Shown piece by piece: positions 8,186 to 15,906 of a DNA stretch of 64,000 nt. Both the position numbers and the translations under genes were made by a program. The notes beneath the pieces were generated by a model. The model worked only from the letters and a program-made list of their open reading frames with translations, was not told the origin of the DNA and did no database searches. How positions within the stretch are numbered: the first letter of the stretch is position 1; each line of letters starts with the position of its first letter. This stretch comes from Streptomyces liangshanensis (GTDB lineage: Bacteria; Actinomycetota; Actinomycetes; Streptomycetales; Streptomycetaceae): assembly GCF_011694815.1 (NCBI RefSeq), contig NZ_CP050177.1:1550001-1614000 (forward strand). The letters are read 5' to 3'.

Positions 8186-9589
8186 CTATGCGGACAGGCG
8201 GGCCAGGATCAGCGGACCGAGGTCCGTGACGTCGCCGGCGCCCATGGTGAGAACGAGATCACCGGGTCCCGCCATTCCCGCGACGAGGCCGGCCACCGCG
8301 TCCTTGTCGTGCGCGGCCGTGACCTGGGCGCCCGCGGCCGTGGCCGCGTCGATGATCAGCGCGCTGGTGATGCCCGGGATCGGGTCCTCGCGGGCCGGGT
8401 AGATGTCCAGGACCAGCGAGGAGTCGGCGAGGGCGAGGGCCTGGCCCATCTCGGTGCCCAGCTCCTGCGTACGGGAGAACAGGTGCGGCTGGAAGACGAC
8501 GAGCAGCCGGGAGCCCCCGGGTGCGGCGGCGCGCATCGCCTCCAGGTCGGCGGTCATCTCCGTGGGGTGGTGCGCGTAAGAGTCGACGACCTGGACCCCG
8601 GCGGCCTCGCCCTTGAGCTGGAGGCGGCGCTTGACGCCGGTGTACGTGCCGATCGCCGACGCAAGGTTGTGCGCCGGGATGCCGAGCGCGACCCCCGCGG
8701 CCAGCGCGGCGACCGCGTTGAGCGCGTAGTGGCGGCCGGGGACCGACACCGCGAAGGTCAGGTAGCGGCCGTCGAGCACGACGGTCACCTCGCTGGTCAG
8801 ACCGCGCGCGGTGATCTTGTGGACCCGTACGTCCGCGGCCGCCGCCTCACCGTAGGTGACCACCTTGAGCGTGGACAGGTCCCGTACCCGCGAGGCCAGC
8901 TCCACGGCGCCCGCCTGGTCGGCCGAGATCACCAGGGTGCCGCCCGGCACGACCTTGCCGACGAACGTCTCGAAGGACTCGTAGATCTCGTCCATCGACG
9001 CGTAGTTCGCGTGGTGGTCCAGCTCGACGTTGAGGACGATCGCGACCTCGGGGTCGTACTTCTGGAAGCTGCGGTCGCTTTCATCCGCCTCGGCCACGAA
9101 GATCTCGCCCTCGCCGTGCCGGGCGTTCGTCCCCGGGCCTTCGAGGTCGCCGCCGATCGCGTACGACGGGTCGAGGCCCAGCTCGGTGAGGGCGACGGCC
9201 AGCATGGACGTCGTGGTGGTCTTGCCGTGGGTGCCGGCGACGGCGATCGGGCGCAGGCCGCCCATCAGCGAGGCGAGCGCGTCCGAGCGGTGCACGACGG
9301 GCACGCCCAGCTCGGCGGCGCGGGCCAGCTCGGGGTTGTCGGCCCGGATCGCGCTGGAGACGACCACGCACGAGGCGTCGTCGGCGAGGTGCGCCGCCGC
9401 GTGCCCGACGTGCACGGTGGCCCCCAGCGCGCGCAGGGCCTGGGCAGTCTCCGACTCCTTCGCGTCGCTGCCCGCGACCTTGGCCCCGCGCGCGGCGAGG
9501 ATCTTGGCGATTCCCGACATTCCGGCGCCGCCGATGCCGATGAAGTGCGGCCGTTCCAGGGCGGTGGGGATGCCGGGTGCCGGTGCCAT
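8186..9589 (-). CDS. murC: UDP-N-acetylmuramate--L-alanine ligase
   Basis: A 467-aa Mur ligase that adds L-Ala to UDP-MurNAc in peptidoglycan synthesis. The N-terminal Rossmann domain has FIGIGGAGMSGIA. The ATP site is GTHGKTTTTSM, followed by EADESDRSF and VLNVELDHHANY. The C-terminal domain carries DSYAHHPTEMTADLEA and VFQPHLFSRT. The ATG at 9589 is preferred over the TTG 15 nt upstream because the TTG codon overlaps the GGGAG ribosome-binding site, which sits 8 nt before the ATG. It is placed with msrB rather than in the dcw cluster. Confidence 0.96.
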   Translation of the reverse strand: MAPAPGIPTALERPHFIGIGGAGMSGIAKILAARGAKVAGSDAKESETAQALRALGATVHVGHAAAHLADDASCVVVSSAIRADNPELARAAELGVPVVHRSDALASLMGGLRPIAVAGTHGKTTTTSMLAVALTELGLDPSYAIGGDLEGPGTNARHGEGEIFVAEADESDRSFQKYDPEVAIVLNVELDHHANYASMDEIYESFETFVGKVVPGGTLVISADQAGAVELASRVRDLSTLKVVTYGEAAAADVRVHKITARGLTSEVTVVLDGRYLTFAVSVPGRHYALNAVAALAAGVALGIPAHNLASAIGTYTGVKRRLQLKGEAAGVQVVDSYAHHPTEMTADLEAMRAAAPGGSRLLVVFQPHLFSRTQELGTEMGQALALADSSLVLDIYPAREDPIPGITSALIIDAATAAGAQVTAAHDKDAVAGLVAGMAGPGDLVLTMGAGDVTDLGPLILARLSA

Positions 9590-9658
9590 CTGTATGTCTC
9601 CCAAGGTGCTGGCGGGGCGTGGCGCGTGCGCCAGGTCACGCGCTGTGTGCCGCCCAGC

Positions 9659-10129
9659 CTATTCGCTGTGCGCGAAGAGTTTGAGCACCGGTACGCCGAC
9701 CTTGTGGCGGGCCCTGGACGCCCAGTCGCGGTGGAAGAACTCCTCCACGTAGTGCGGCTCGGTCATGACGATGACCTCGTCGGCCCCGGACTCGTCGACG
9801 ACGGCCTTGAGTCTGTCGAGCGGGTGTGACTCGACGACCTCGCCGGAGGCCTGCGAGCCGTGCGCGCGCAGCGCGGCCAGCGAGTGGGCCAACGCCTTCT
9901 CGGCCGGCAGGCGCGCCTCCTCGCCCTCCGGTTCCTCGCCCTCCTGGGTGGCTTCGCGCAGCTCGCCCACCGCGACGTCGTCGATGGCGCGCAGCAGCAC
10001 GTCGGCCTGGTCCCCGCGGGGCTGCATGAGCACGACGAACGCGGTCGCCTCGTCCCCGTGGAGTGTGGTGACAAATTCCACGTCCTCGGGCGTCAGGGGC
10101 TTCTCGATCATCAATACGCTTGTGAACAC
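9659..10129 (-). CDS. Small universal-stress-like / hypothetical protein upstream of murC
   Basis: A 156-aa soluble protein beginning MFTSVLMIEKPLTPEDVEFVTTLHGDEATAF and ending with ADEVIVMTEPHYVEEFFHRDWASRARHKVGVPVLKLF. The last part (two alternating strand-helix units with a VIVMTEPH strand) resembles universal stress or nucleotide-binding alpha/beta folds. Actinobacterial relatives have been labelled indole-3-glycerol-phosphate synthase, but none of the TrpC active-site motifs is here, so I do not use that name. The GTG at 10129 has AAGGG about 8 nt upstream; an ATG at 10111 is an alternative. It precedes murC by 69 nt. Confidence 0.72.
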   Translation of the reverse strand: MFTSVLMIEKPLTPEDVEFVTTLHGDEATAFVVLMQPRGDQADVLLRAIDDVAVGELREATQEGEEPEGEEARLPAEKALAHSLAALRAHGSQASGEVVESHPLDRLKAVVDESGADEVIVMTEPHYVEEFFHRDWASRARHKVGVPVLKLFAHSE

Positions 10130-10153
10130 GTTGGACGCCCTTCGTCTTCATGG

Positions 10154-10208
10154 GCACGTTCGCCCGTTTCCTACGCACGTTCTGCCCGTTCGCGGGCACG
10201 TTCGGCCC
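10154..10208. repeat. Three GCACGTTC direct repeats at 21-bp period
   Basis: GCACGTTCGCCCG (10154), GCACGTTCTGCCCG (10175) and GCACGTTCGGCCC (10196) start exactly 21 bp apart, two helical turns, so all face the same side of the DNA. They lie 25-80 nt upstream of the GTG at 10129. This layout fits a cooperative regulator site for the leftward gene. Confidence 0.6.
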
Positions 10209-10351
10209 ACTGCGGAAACCATCCTTCCCCGCGCGGACACGGGGACTGCGAGAGTAAGTCTGCCCAGCGGGAGCTAAGCGGAACGGCAAATTCCGGTGAG
10301 GGTCGGACCCGGTCCCGCCGGGCCCCGCCGGGAGGGGCGGGGATCCCGCCG

Positions 10352-11191
10352 TCAGGGGCGGCGGTACCGGCCGAACAGGAACCCGTCCTCCTCCAGGAGG
10401 GAGGCCAGGGCGAACCGTTCCGGTACGGCGAGGGCCGGTCCGCCCGCGATGCGCTGCGCGTACCCGGAAGTGAGCGTCGGAGACAGCGACAGGCACAGTT
10501 CGTCCAGGACGCCGGCCGCCACGAACTGGCCGAGCAGCCGGGGCCCGCCCTCCGTGAGCAGCCGCCGCAGGCCGCGTCCGGCCAGCGCCCGCACGGCCAG
10601 GAGCGGGTCCACGCCCGCGCCGTCCCCGGCGACCAGCACCTCGGCGCCGGCCTCCCGGGCGGCCAGGACCCGGTCGGCGGGCGCGGCGGCCCCGGTCAGC
10701 ACCAGGGTCGGGACGAGCGGCTCGGTGAACAGGGGCAGCGTGAAGTCCAGGTCCAGGCTGGCGGTGACCACGGCGATGACGGGGGCGGGGCCCTGGCCGG
10801 CGGCGGCGCGGCGGGCGGCGAAGGCCTCCCGGGCGCGGGCCGGCCGGTAGCCCTCCTGCCGAACCGTTTCCGCACCCACCACCACGGCGTCGGCGAGCGC
10901 CCGCAGCGTGCCGAAGATCCGCATGTCCGCGTCCGAGGAGAGCGCCTGCGAGCGGCCGTCGTGCTGGGCGGCGCCGTCGAGGGTGGACACCATGTTGGCC
11001 CGGAGCCACACACCGGTGGCCGCGTCGTTGGTCTCTCCCCCCTCGACCGCCGGGTAGGCGTACAGGTCCGCCAGCGCGTCCAGCGTCCACTCGGGCTCGG
11101 TGGCCGCCGGGCTCTGCTCAGGCGCGGCCGCACGGCCCTGCCCGGTCGCGGCCGTACGTGTCTGATCGGTCACAGGGAACAGGCGTCGCAT
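10352..11191 (-). CDS. Pyrimidine reductase family protein (RibD C-terminal domain)
   Basis: A 279-aa stand-alone reductase domain related to the C-terminal half of RibD and to dihydrofolate reductase. Landmarks are WLRANMVSTLDGAAQHDGRS (substrate loop), FGTLRALADAVVVGAETVRQEGY, and LLTEGGPRLLGQFVAAGVLDELCLSLSPTL, the NADPH-binding segment. The deaminase domain of bifunctional RibD is absent. The family reduces the ribosyl side chain of the riboflavin precursor, but a stand-alone actinobacterial member, Rv2671 of M. tuberculosis, can also act as a dihydrofolate reductase, so the physiological role is open. It is divergent from the ZapE-like gene across a C-rich spacer. Confidence 0.85.
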   Translation of the reverse strand: MRRLFPVTDQTRTAATGQGRAAAPEQSPAATEPEWTLDALADLYAYPAVEGGETNDAATGVWLRANMVSTLDGAAQHDGRSQALSSDADMRIFGTLRALADAVVVGAETVRQEGYRPARAREAFAARRAAAGQGPAPVIAVVTASLDLDFTLPLFTEPLVPTLVLTGAAAPADRVLAAREAGAEVLVAGDGAGVDPLLAVRALAGRGLRRLLTEGGPRLLGQFVAAGVLDELCLSLSPTLTSGYAQRIAGGPALAVPERFALASLLEEDGFLFGRYRRP

Positions 11192-11224
11192 GCCCAGCAG
11201 TCTGGCACGCCCCCCGCGCCCTCA

Positions 11225-11380
11225 CCGGTCTGTCCGCGCACGTCGGCGCGGTCGCGCGCCCCTCGGCCACGCCCGCCCGCGCCCCGCCCCCGGCGCCTCC
11301 TCCCGCACCCCGGCCGCCCCACCCCTCCCACCCGGCAGCCCCACGGCCCCCGGCACCCCCCCACCCGCCTCCGACCTCCC
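11225..11380. other. Strongly C-rich (plus strand) / G-rich (minus strand) spacer
   Basis: Between the two divergent genes the plus strand is almost purine-free over about 150 nt, with many CCCC and CCCCC runs from 11278 on. The minus strand therefore carries closely spaced G-runs of 3-7, a G-quadruplex-prone pattern. It lies upstream of both divergent starts. Confidence 0.5.
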
Positions 11381-11383
11381 CAC

Positions 11384-11389
11384 TAGACT
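11384..11389 (+). promoter_or_regulatory. -10 box (TAGACT) of a leaderless transcript
   Basis: TAGACT matches the streptomycete TANNNT -10 consensus and ends 8 nt before the GTG at 11398. No Shine-Dalgarno sequence is present, so transcription and translation probably start together at the GTG. Confidence 0.6.
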
Positions 11390-11397
11390 TGATCGCT

Positions 11398-12504
11398 GTG
11401 TCGACCTTCCCTCCCGCGTCCGGGCGCCACCCCGCGTCCGACGTGGTCCCGTTGTCCCTGTGCGCCCGTGCACCGCGTGTCCCCGCCGACCGGCTGGTCG
11501 CGGAGATGGTGCCGCCGCCGCGCTTCGACTCCGTACGTTTCGACACCTACGTGCCCGACCCGAACCAGCCCAGCCAGACCGAGGCGGTGACGGTCCTGAG
11601 CGCCTTCGCGGCCGGTCTCGGCGGCGGGGCGCACTCCTCCGGGAGCGGGGGCCAGGGGGGCCCGCGCCGCTGGTTCGGCCGCAAGCCCGCCGAGCCGGCC
11701 GGCCCGCGCGGCGTCTACCTGGACGGCGGGTACGGCGTCGGCAAGACCCACCTGCTGGCGTCCCTGTGGCACGCCACCCCCGCCGCGCCCGAGGTCAAGG
11801 CGTTCGGCACCTTCGTGGAACTGACCAACCTGGTCGGTGCGCTCGGCTTCCAGGAGACCGTACGGACCCTCGGCGGCCACCGGCTGCTGTGCATCGACGA
11901 GTTCGAGCTGGACGACCCGGGCGACACGGTGCTCGTCTCGACGCTCCTCGGCAAGCTGGTCGACGCCGGGGTGGCCCTGGCCGCGACCTCGAACACCCTG
12001 CCCGGCAAGCTCGGTGAGGGGCGCTTCGCCTCGGTCGACTTCCTGCGGGAGATCCAGGGGCTGGCGTCCCGCTTCCGGTCGCTGCGCATCGACGGCGACG
12101 ACTACCGGCACCGGGGCCTGCCCGAGGCGCCGCCCCCGTACTCCGAGGAACAGGTCACCAAGACCGCGTACGCCACCGAGGGCGCGAGCCTCGACGACTT
12201 CCCCGCGCTGCTGGGGCATCTCGCCACGGTCCACCCCAGCCGCTACGGCGCGTTGACGGAGGGACTGCGGGCGGTCTGCCTCACGGACGTCCGGGCGGTG
12301 CCCGACCAGTCGACCGCGCTGCGGCTGGTCGTACTCGCCGACCGTTTGTACGACCGTGAGGTCCCCGTCCTCGCCTCCGGGCTGCCCTTCGACCGGCTGT
12401 TCAGTGACGAGATGCTGAACGGCGGCTACCGGAAGAAGTACTTCCGGGCGATCTCGCGGCTGACGGCCCTGGCGCGGGACGCGAAACGTCTGGTGGCGCA
12501 GTAG
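11398..12504 (+). CDS. zapE: Cell division protein ZapE / AFG1-like ATPase
   Basis: A 368-aa AAA-type ATPase. The frame is open 240 nt further upstream but codes only for Pro/Ala there, so the GTG at 11398, preceded by TAGACT and no ribosome-binding site, is taken as a leaderless start. Walker A is GGYGVGKTHLL and Walker B is LLCIDEFELDD, followed by an LAATSNTLPGKLGEGRF sensor region and DRLYDREVPVLASG near the end. ZapE in proteobacteria binds FtsZ at constriction; AFG1 homologues act with proteases. The role in actinobacteria is inferred from the family. A Gly/Ser-rich insert (about residues 75-100) sits just ahead of the ATPase core. Confidence 0.87.
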   Translation: MSTFPPASGRHPASDVVPLSLCARAPRVPADRLVAEMVPPPRFDSVRFDTYVPDPNQPSQTEAVTVLSAFAAGLGGGAHSSGSGGQGGPRRWFGRKPAEPAGPRGVYLDGGYGVGKTHLLASLWHATPAAPEVKAFGTFVELTNLVGALGFQETVRTLGGHRLLCIDEFELDDPGDTVLVSTLLGKLVDAGVALAATSNTLPGKLGEGRFASVDFLREIQGLASRFRSLRIDGDDYRHRGLPEAPPPYSEEQVTKTAYATEGASLDDFPALLGHLATVHPSRYGALTEGLRAVCLTDVRAVPDQSTALRLVVLADRLYDREVPVLASGLPFDRLFSDEMLNGGYRKKYFRAISRLTALARDAKRLVAQ

Positions 12505-12631
12505 GTTCGTAGGCATGACTCGTCGCCGTGGCGGATCGGGCGGGCCGCTCGCGCGACCGGCCGGAACACGGCGGCGGCACACGCGGTTCAGCACACCGAT
12601 CATCAGCTCGACCGATCAGAAGGGTTCCATC

Positions 12632-13057
12632 ATGGCCGCTACGCGACAGGCTCACACCGTCTGGGAGGGCAACCTCATCCAGGGCAAGGGCGTCATCACC
12701 TTCGACTCCTCCGGCATCGCCGAGCAGCCGGTCACCTGGGCCTCCCGCGCCGAGCAGGCGAACGGCAAGACGAGCCCCGAGGAACTGATCGCGGCCGCCC
12801 ACTCGAGCTGCTTCTCGATGGCCCTGTCGAACGGTCTCAGCAAGGCCGGCACCCCGCCGACCCGGCTGACGACCCAGGCCGACGTCACCCTCACCCCCGG
12901 CACGGGCATCACCGGCATCCACATCACCGTGGAGGGCGAGGTCGAGGGCGTGGACGAGGCGGCGTTCGTCGCGGCGGCCGAGGACGCGAAGGCGAACTGC
13001 CCGGTCAGCCAGGCCCTCACCGGCACGACGATCACCCTGAGCGCCAAGCTCGCCTGA
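12632..13057 (+). CDS. OsmC family peroxiredoxin
   Basis: A 141-aa OsmC/Ohr-type thiol peroxidase starting MAATRQAHTVWEGNLIQGKG. The two conserved cysteines are in HSSCFSMALS and in KANCPVSQAL, the pair that reduces organic hydroperoxides. SPEELIAAAHSSC is the OsmC signature. The ATG at 12632 has AAGGG 8 nt upstream. It follows the ZapE-like gene by 127 nt and probably has its own promoter. The following spacer has four CGGCCGCC copies. Confidence 0.9.
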   Translation: MAATRQAHTVWEGNLIQGKGVITFDSSGIAEQPVTWASRAEQANGKTSPEELIAAAHSSCFSMALSNGLSKAGTPPTRLTTQADVTLTPGTGITGIHITVEGEVEGVDEAAFVAAAEDAKANCPVSQALTGTTITLSAKLA

Positions 13058-13082
13058 CCGGCCGGCGCAGGCAGTCGCCGTA

Positions 13083-13136
13083 CGGCCGCCGTCGGCGCTC
13101 GCCGTCCGGCCGCCGTCCGGCCGCCTTTCGGCCGCC
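13083..13136. repeat. Four CGGCCGCC direct repeats
   Basis: Copies start at 13083, 13107, 13118 and 13129; the last three are at an 11-bp period. They lie between the OsmC stop and the PhoX-like start. The role is unknown: a protein-binding array or slippage product are both possible. Confidence 0.5.
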
Positions 13137-13243
13137 GCACGCGACACACGAGGCCCGTCGTGGCCCGCATGGTTCACGCGCCCCACGGCACGTGCTACAC
13201 ACATGCGGGTCACGTCTCCTGTCCGCCAGCAGGGAGTTGCCTC

Positions 13244-14626
13244 ATGTCCGCGACACGACGTCAGATCCTCGCCCGCACCGGTGCCACCGCCGCCGGGATC
13301 GCCTTCACCGGAGCGGTGTCCGAACTCTTCACCGGTACGGCGGCGGCGGCCACGGCCGCCCGCGAGTCCGCCCCGGGCCGCGGGGGCTACGGCCCGCTCG
13401 TGCCCGACCCCGACGGTCTGCTCGACCTCCCCGAAGGATTCCGCTACACCGTCCTGTCCCGCGAGGGCGAACCGCTGCGCTCCGGCGAGGGCCTGGTCCC
13501 CGGGAGCCACGACGGCATGGCCGCCTTCGCCGGCCACCGCGGCCGCGTCCATCTCGTACGGAACCACGAGAACCACGCCGACGCCCGCATCCCGGTCCCG
13601 GCCGTCCCCGGCATCACGTACGACCCGATGGGCCGGGGCGGGTGCACGGCCATCGAGATGGACGGCCGGAACAACGTCCTCGGCGAGCGCGTCGCCATCG
13701 CCGGCACGGCCGTCAACTGCGCGGGCGGGCCCACCCCGTGGGGCACCTGGCTGACCTGCGAGGAGACCGAGGCCAAGGCCGGGACCGACGGCTACACCAA
13801 GGACCACGGCTACATCTTCGAGGTGGACGGCGACGATCCGCGCCGCACCGGCGCCGTACCGCTGACCGCCATGGGCCGGTTCGCGCACGAGGCGATCGCC
13901 GTCGACCCGGGCAGCGGGATCGTGTACGAGACGGAGGACGCCTTCGAGAAGCCGTTCGGGCTCTTCTACCGCTTCCTGCCGCGCAAACCGCGGGGAGGAA
14001 TCGGTTCTCTCCGGGCGGGCGGCGAGCTGGAGGCCATGCGCGTACCGGGCGTGCCCGACCTGTCGGTCGTCCAGGAGGCCGGCGCGACCTTCGACCGTGT
14101 CGAATGGGTCCCCGTGCCCGACCCGTCGGCGAAGGAGACCGGCATCCGCTTCCAGGACTTCGGGCGCAGGGGCATCACCCACGCGCAGAAGCTGGAGGGC
14201 TGCTACTGGGGCGGCAGCGCGGTCTACTTCGTGTCCAGCTTCGCGCAGCGCGCGATCGGCTCGGCCGCCGACCACTTCGGGCAGGTGTGGCGGTACGAGC
14301 CGGGGCGCCGCCGCCTCACGCTGGTGATCGTGTTCGGCCCCGACACGGACGTCCAGCTGCCGGGCGAGTCCCCCGACAACATCTGTCTGGCGCCGAGCGG
14401 CGGGCTGATGGTCTGCGAGGACGGCGGGGGCGCGCAGCACGTCCTCGGGGTGACCCGGCACGGCGAGGTGTACGCGATGGCGCGCGGCGCGCAGAACATC
14501 GGCACGCCCGACCGTCCGGAGTGGGGCGAGTTCGCGGGGGTCACCTTCGCGCCGGACGGCGGGACGATGTACGTCAACTGCTACAAGCCGGGGACGACCT
14601 TCGCGGTCACGGGCCCCTGGCACTGA
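13244..14626 (+). CDS. PhoX-like (DUF839) Tat-exported phosphatase-family protein
   Basis: A 460-aa exported protein. A twin-arginine signal opens it (MSATRRQILARTGATAAGIA). The start at 13244 has AGGGAG 9 nt upstream; an earlier in-frame ATG at 13160 would hide the signal. The mature part has NHENHADARIPV, GGCTAIEMDG, CAGGPTPWGTWLTCEET, FAHEAIAVDP and SPDNICLAPSGGLMVCED, the motif series of PhoX, a Ca/Fe-dependent alkaline phosphatase. Family members release phosphate from organophosphates outside the cell, though many DUF839 proteins are untested. A strong hairpin follows the stop. Confidence 0.88.
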   Translation: MSATRRQILARTGATAAGIAFTGAVSELFTGTAAAATAARESAPGRGGYGPLVPDPDGLLDLPEGFRYTVLSREGEPLRSGEGLVPGSHDGMAAFAGHRGRVHLVRNHENHADARIPVPAVPGITYDPMGRGGCTAIEMDGRNNVLGERVAIAGTAVNCAGGPTPWGTWLTCEETEAKAGTDGYTKDHGYIFEVDGDDPRRTGAVPLTAMGRFAHEAIAVDPGSGIVYETEDAFEKPFGLFYRFLPRKPRGGIGSLRAGGELEAMRVPGVPDLSVVQEAGATFDRVEWVPVPDPSAKETGIRFQDFGRRGITHAQKLEGCYWGGSAVYFVSSFAQRAIGSAADHFGQVWRYEPGRRRLTLVIVFGPDTDVQLPGESPDNICLAPSGGLMVCEDGGGAQHVLGVTRHGEVYAMARGAQNIGTPDRPEWGEFAGVTFAPDGGTMYVNCYKPGTTFAVTGPWH

Positions 14627-14635
14627 GCGGTGCTT

Positions 14636-14676
14636 CCGTCGCCGGGCGGGTCGCGGTGCGGCCCGCCCGGCGACGG
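14636..14676. terminator. Strong hairpin terminator after the PhoX-like gene
   Basis: A perfect 15-bp GC-rich stem (CCGTCGCCGGGCGGG with its complement) and an 11-nt loop start 9 nt after the stop codon. Confidence 0.85.
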
Positions 14677-14714
14677 ATTCGCCGACCCCTCACGCCGCAC
14701 CACCGAATTGACCG

Positions 14715-14728
14715 TATGATCATATATT
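14715..14728 (+). promoter_or_regulatory. AT-rich palindrome and -10 box before the deacetylase gene
   Basis: TATGATCATA (14715-14724) is a perfect 10-bp palindrome in an otherwise very GC-rich spacer. It overlaps TATATT (14723-14728), a good -10 box ending 8 nt before the ATG at 14737. There is no Shine-Dalgarno sequence, so a leaderless transcript under an operator at the -10 is plausible. Confidence 0.5.
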
Positions 14729-14736
14729 TTGCGTGA

Positions 14737-15591
14737 ATGATCCGATACGCACCCCTGCGCGCGCTGCTCGGCGCCACCCTCGTGAGCCTGACCCTGGCCG
14801 GCTGCGGCACCACCTCCCCGGCCTCGTCCTCGGCCTCCCCCTCGGCGCCCCCGGCCCGCGCCGCCGCGCCCAGACCCGTGGTGGCGCAGCGGCCGCCGAC
14901 CGTCGCGCCGGGTCCCGGCGGCCTGACCCCGGTCTTCCGGCGGGGCACGCGGGACGCGGGGAAGGCCGTGGCGCTCACCTTCGACGCGGACATGACGGCG
15001 GATCAGGGGAAGCGGGCGGCGCGGGGCGAGCGGTTCGACAACCCCGCGCTGATCGCGCTGCTGCGCCGCCTGGAGGTCCCGTCGACGATCTTCATGACGG
15101 GGCGGTGGGCGGAGGAGTACCCGGCCCAGGCGCACGAGATCGGCAACGACCCGCTCTTCGAGATCGCCAACCACTCTTACAGCCACTACTCCTTCGCCGG
15201 TGACTGCTACGGACTCCCGCGGCTGGACCGGGAGCGGATCGCCCCGGACGTACGGCGGGCCTTCGCCGCGTTCCGGGCGGTCGGCGCGCGCCAGGTCGTG
15301 CCCTACTTCCGCTTCCCCGGCGGCTGCTACGACGCGGCGGCGCTGCGCGCCCTGGCGCCGGCGCGGGTGACGGCGGTGCAGTGGGACGTGGTGGGCGGCG
15401 ACGCGTTCGCCACGGACGCGGACGCCGTGGCGCGGCAGGTGCTGGACGCGGTCACGCCGGGGTCGCTGGTGGTGCTGCACTGCACGCGCAGCGCGGCGCC
15501 CGTGACGGAGGACGCGGTCCTGCGGATCGTGCCCGAGCTGCGGAAGCGCGGGTACCGCCTGGTCAAGGTCTCGGACCTGATGCGGCGCTGA
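14737..15591 (+). CDS. Polysaccharide deacetylase (NodB-type) lipoprotein
   Basis: A 284-aa exported enzyme with a lipobox signal peptide (LVSLTLAGC, Cys about residue 21) and a Ser/Ala/Pro linker. The NodB fold has motif 1 as ALTFDADMT, where the usual TFDDG is TFDAD. Motif 2 is HSYSH, and the region YFRFPGGCYD corresponds to motif 3. LVVLHCTRSAAP is the late His motif. It probably removes acetyl groups from cell-wall glycan or another extracellular polysaccharide at the outer membrane face. An AT-rich leaderless-type start precedes it. Confidence 0.88.
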   Translation: MIRYAPLRALLGATLVSLTLAGCGTTSPASSSASPSAPPARAAAPRPVVAQRPPTVAPGPGGLTPVFRRGTRDAGKAVALTFDADMTADQGKRAARGERFDNPALIALLRRLEVPSTIFMTGRWAEEYPAQAHEIGNDPLFEIANHSYSHYSFAGDCYGLPRLDRERIAPDVRRAFAAFRAVGARQVVPYFRFPGGCYDAAALRALAPARVTAVQWDVVGGDAFATDADAVARQVLDAVTPGSLVVLHCTRSAAPVTEDAVLRIVPELRKRGYRLVKVSDLMRR

Positions 15592-15633
15592 GTCACGCCG
15601 ACGGCCCGGGGCGCACGAGGACGCGGCTCCGGG

Positions 15634-15819
15634 TCAGCCCGAGCAGGCCATCCGCTGGGCCTCCTGCCACTCGCAGACGGGGCAGAGCGTCGCGCCCTTG
15701 ACCGTCTCCGGGTACTCGGTGGGCTTCCGGCACAGCACGCACTCGGCGTACGCGGTCTCCCGCGCCGCGGTCGTGCCCGCCGCCTCTTCCTCCGTGGTGA
15801 TGCCTCCGCTGTCCGCCAT
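15634..15819 (-). CDS. Small zinc-ribbon-like protein (61 aa)
   Basis: A 61-aa protein with two CxxC pairs (CVLCRKPTEYPETVKG and LCPVCEWQEAQ) and a last Cys in RMACSG, which fits a small zinc knuckle. It looks conserved among streptomycetes, but its function is unknown. GGAGG lies only 2 nt from the ATG, unusually close. It converges with the deacetylase gene. Confidence 0.75.
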   Translation of the reverse strand: MADSGGITTEEEAAGTTAARETAYAECVLCRKPTEYPETVKGATLCPVCEWQEAQRMACSG

Positions 15820-15906
15820 ATCCTCCAGCGTACTCAGCCGGGGGCCCCGGCGGACCGGGTGCGCCGGACGGGATCGCGCCCGCGCGCGGCGCCCCCGGTC
15901 CCGGTG

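Noticed and set aside
9659..10129. Indole-3-glycerol-phosphate synthase name for the protein upstream of murC
   Set aside because: At 156 aa it is too short and lacks TrpC active-site motifs; the label seems to be a propagated error.
14708..14713. TTGACC as the -35 box of the deacetylase promoter
   Set aside because: Only 9 nt separate it from the TATATT -10 box, too short for a normal sigma-70-type promoter.
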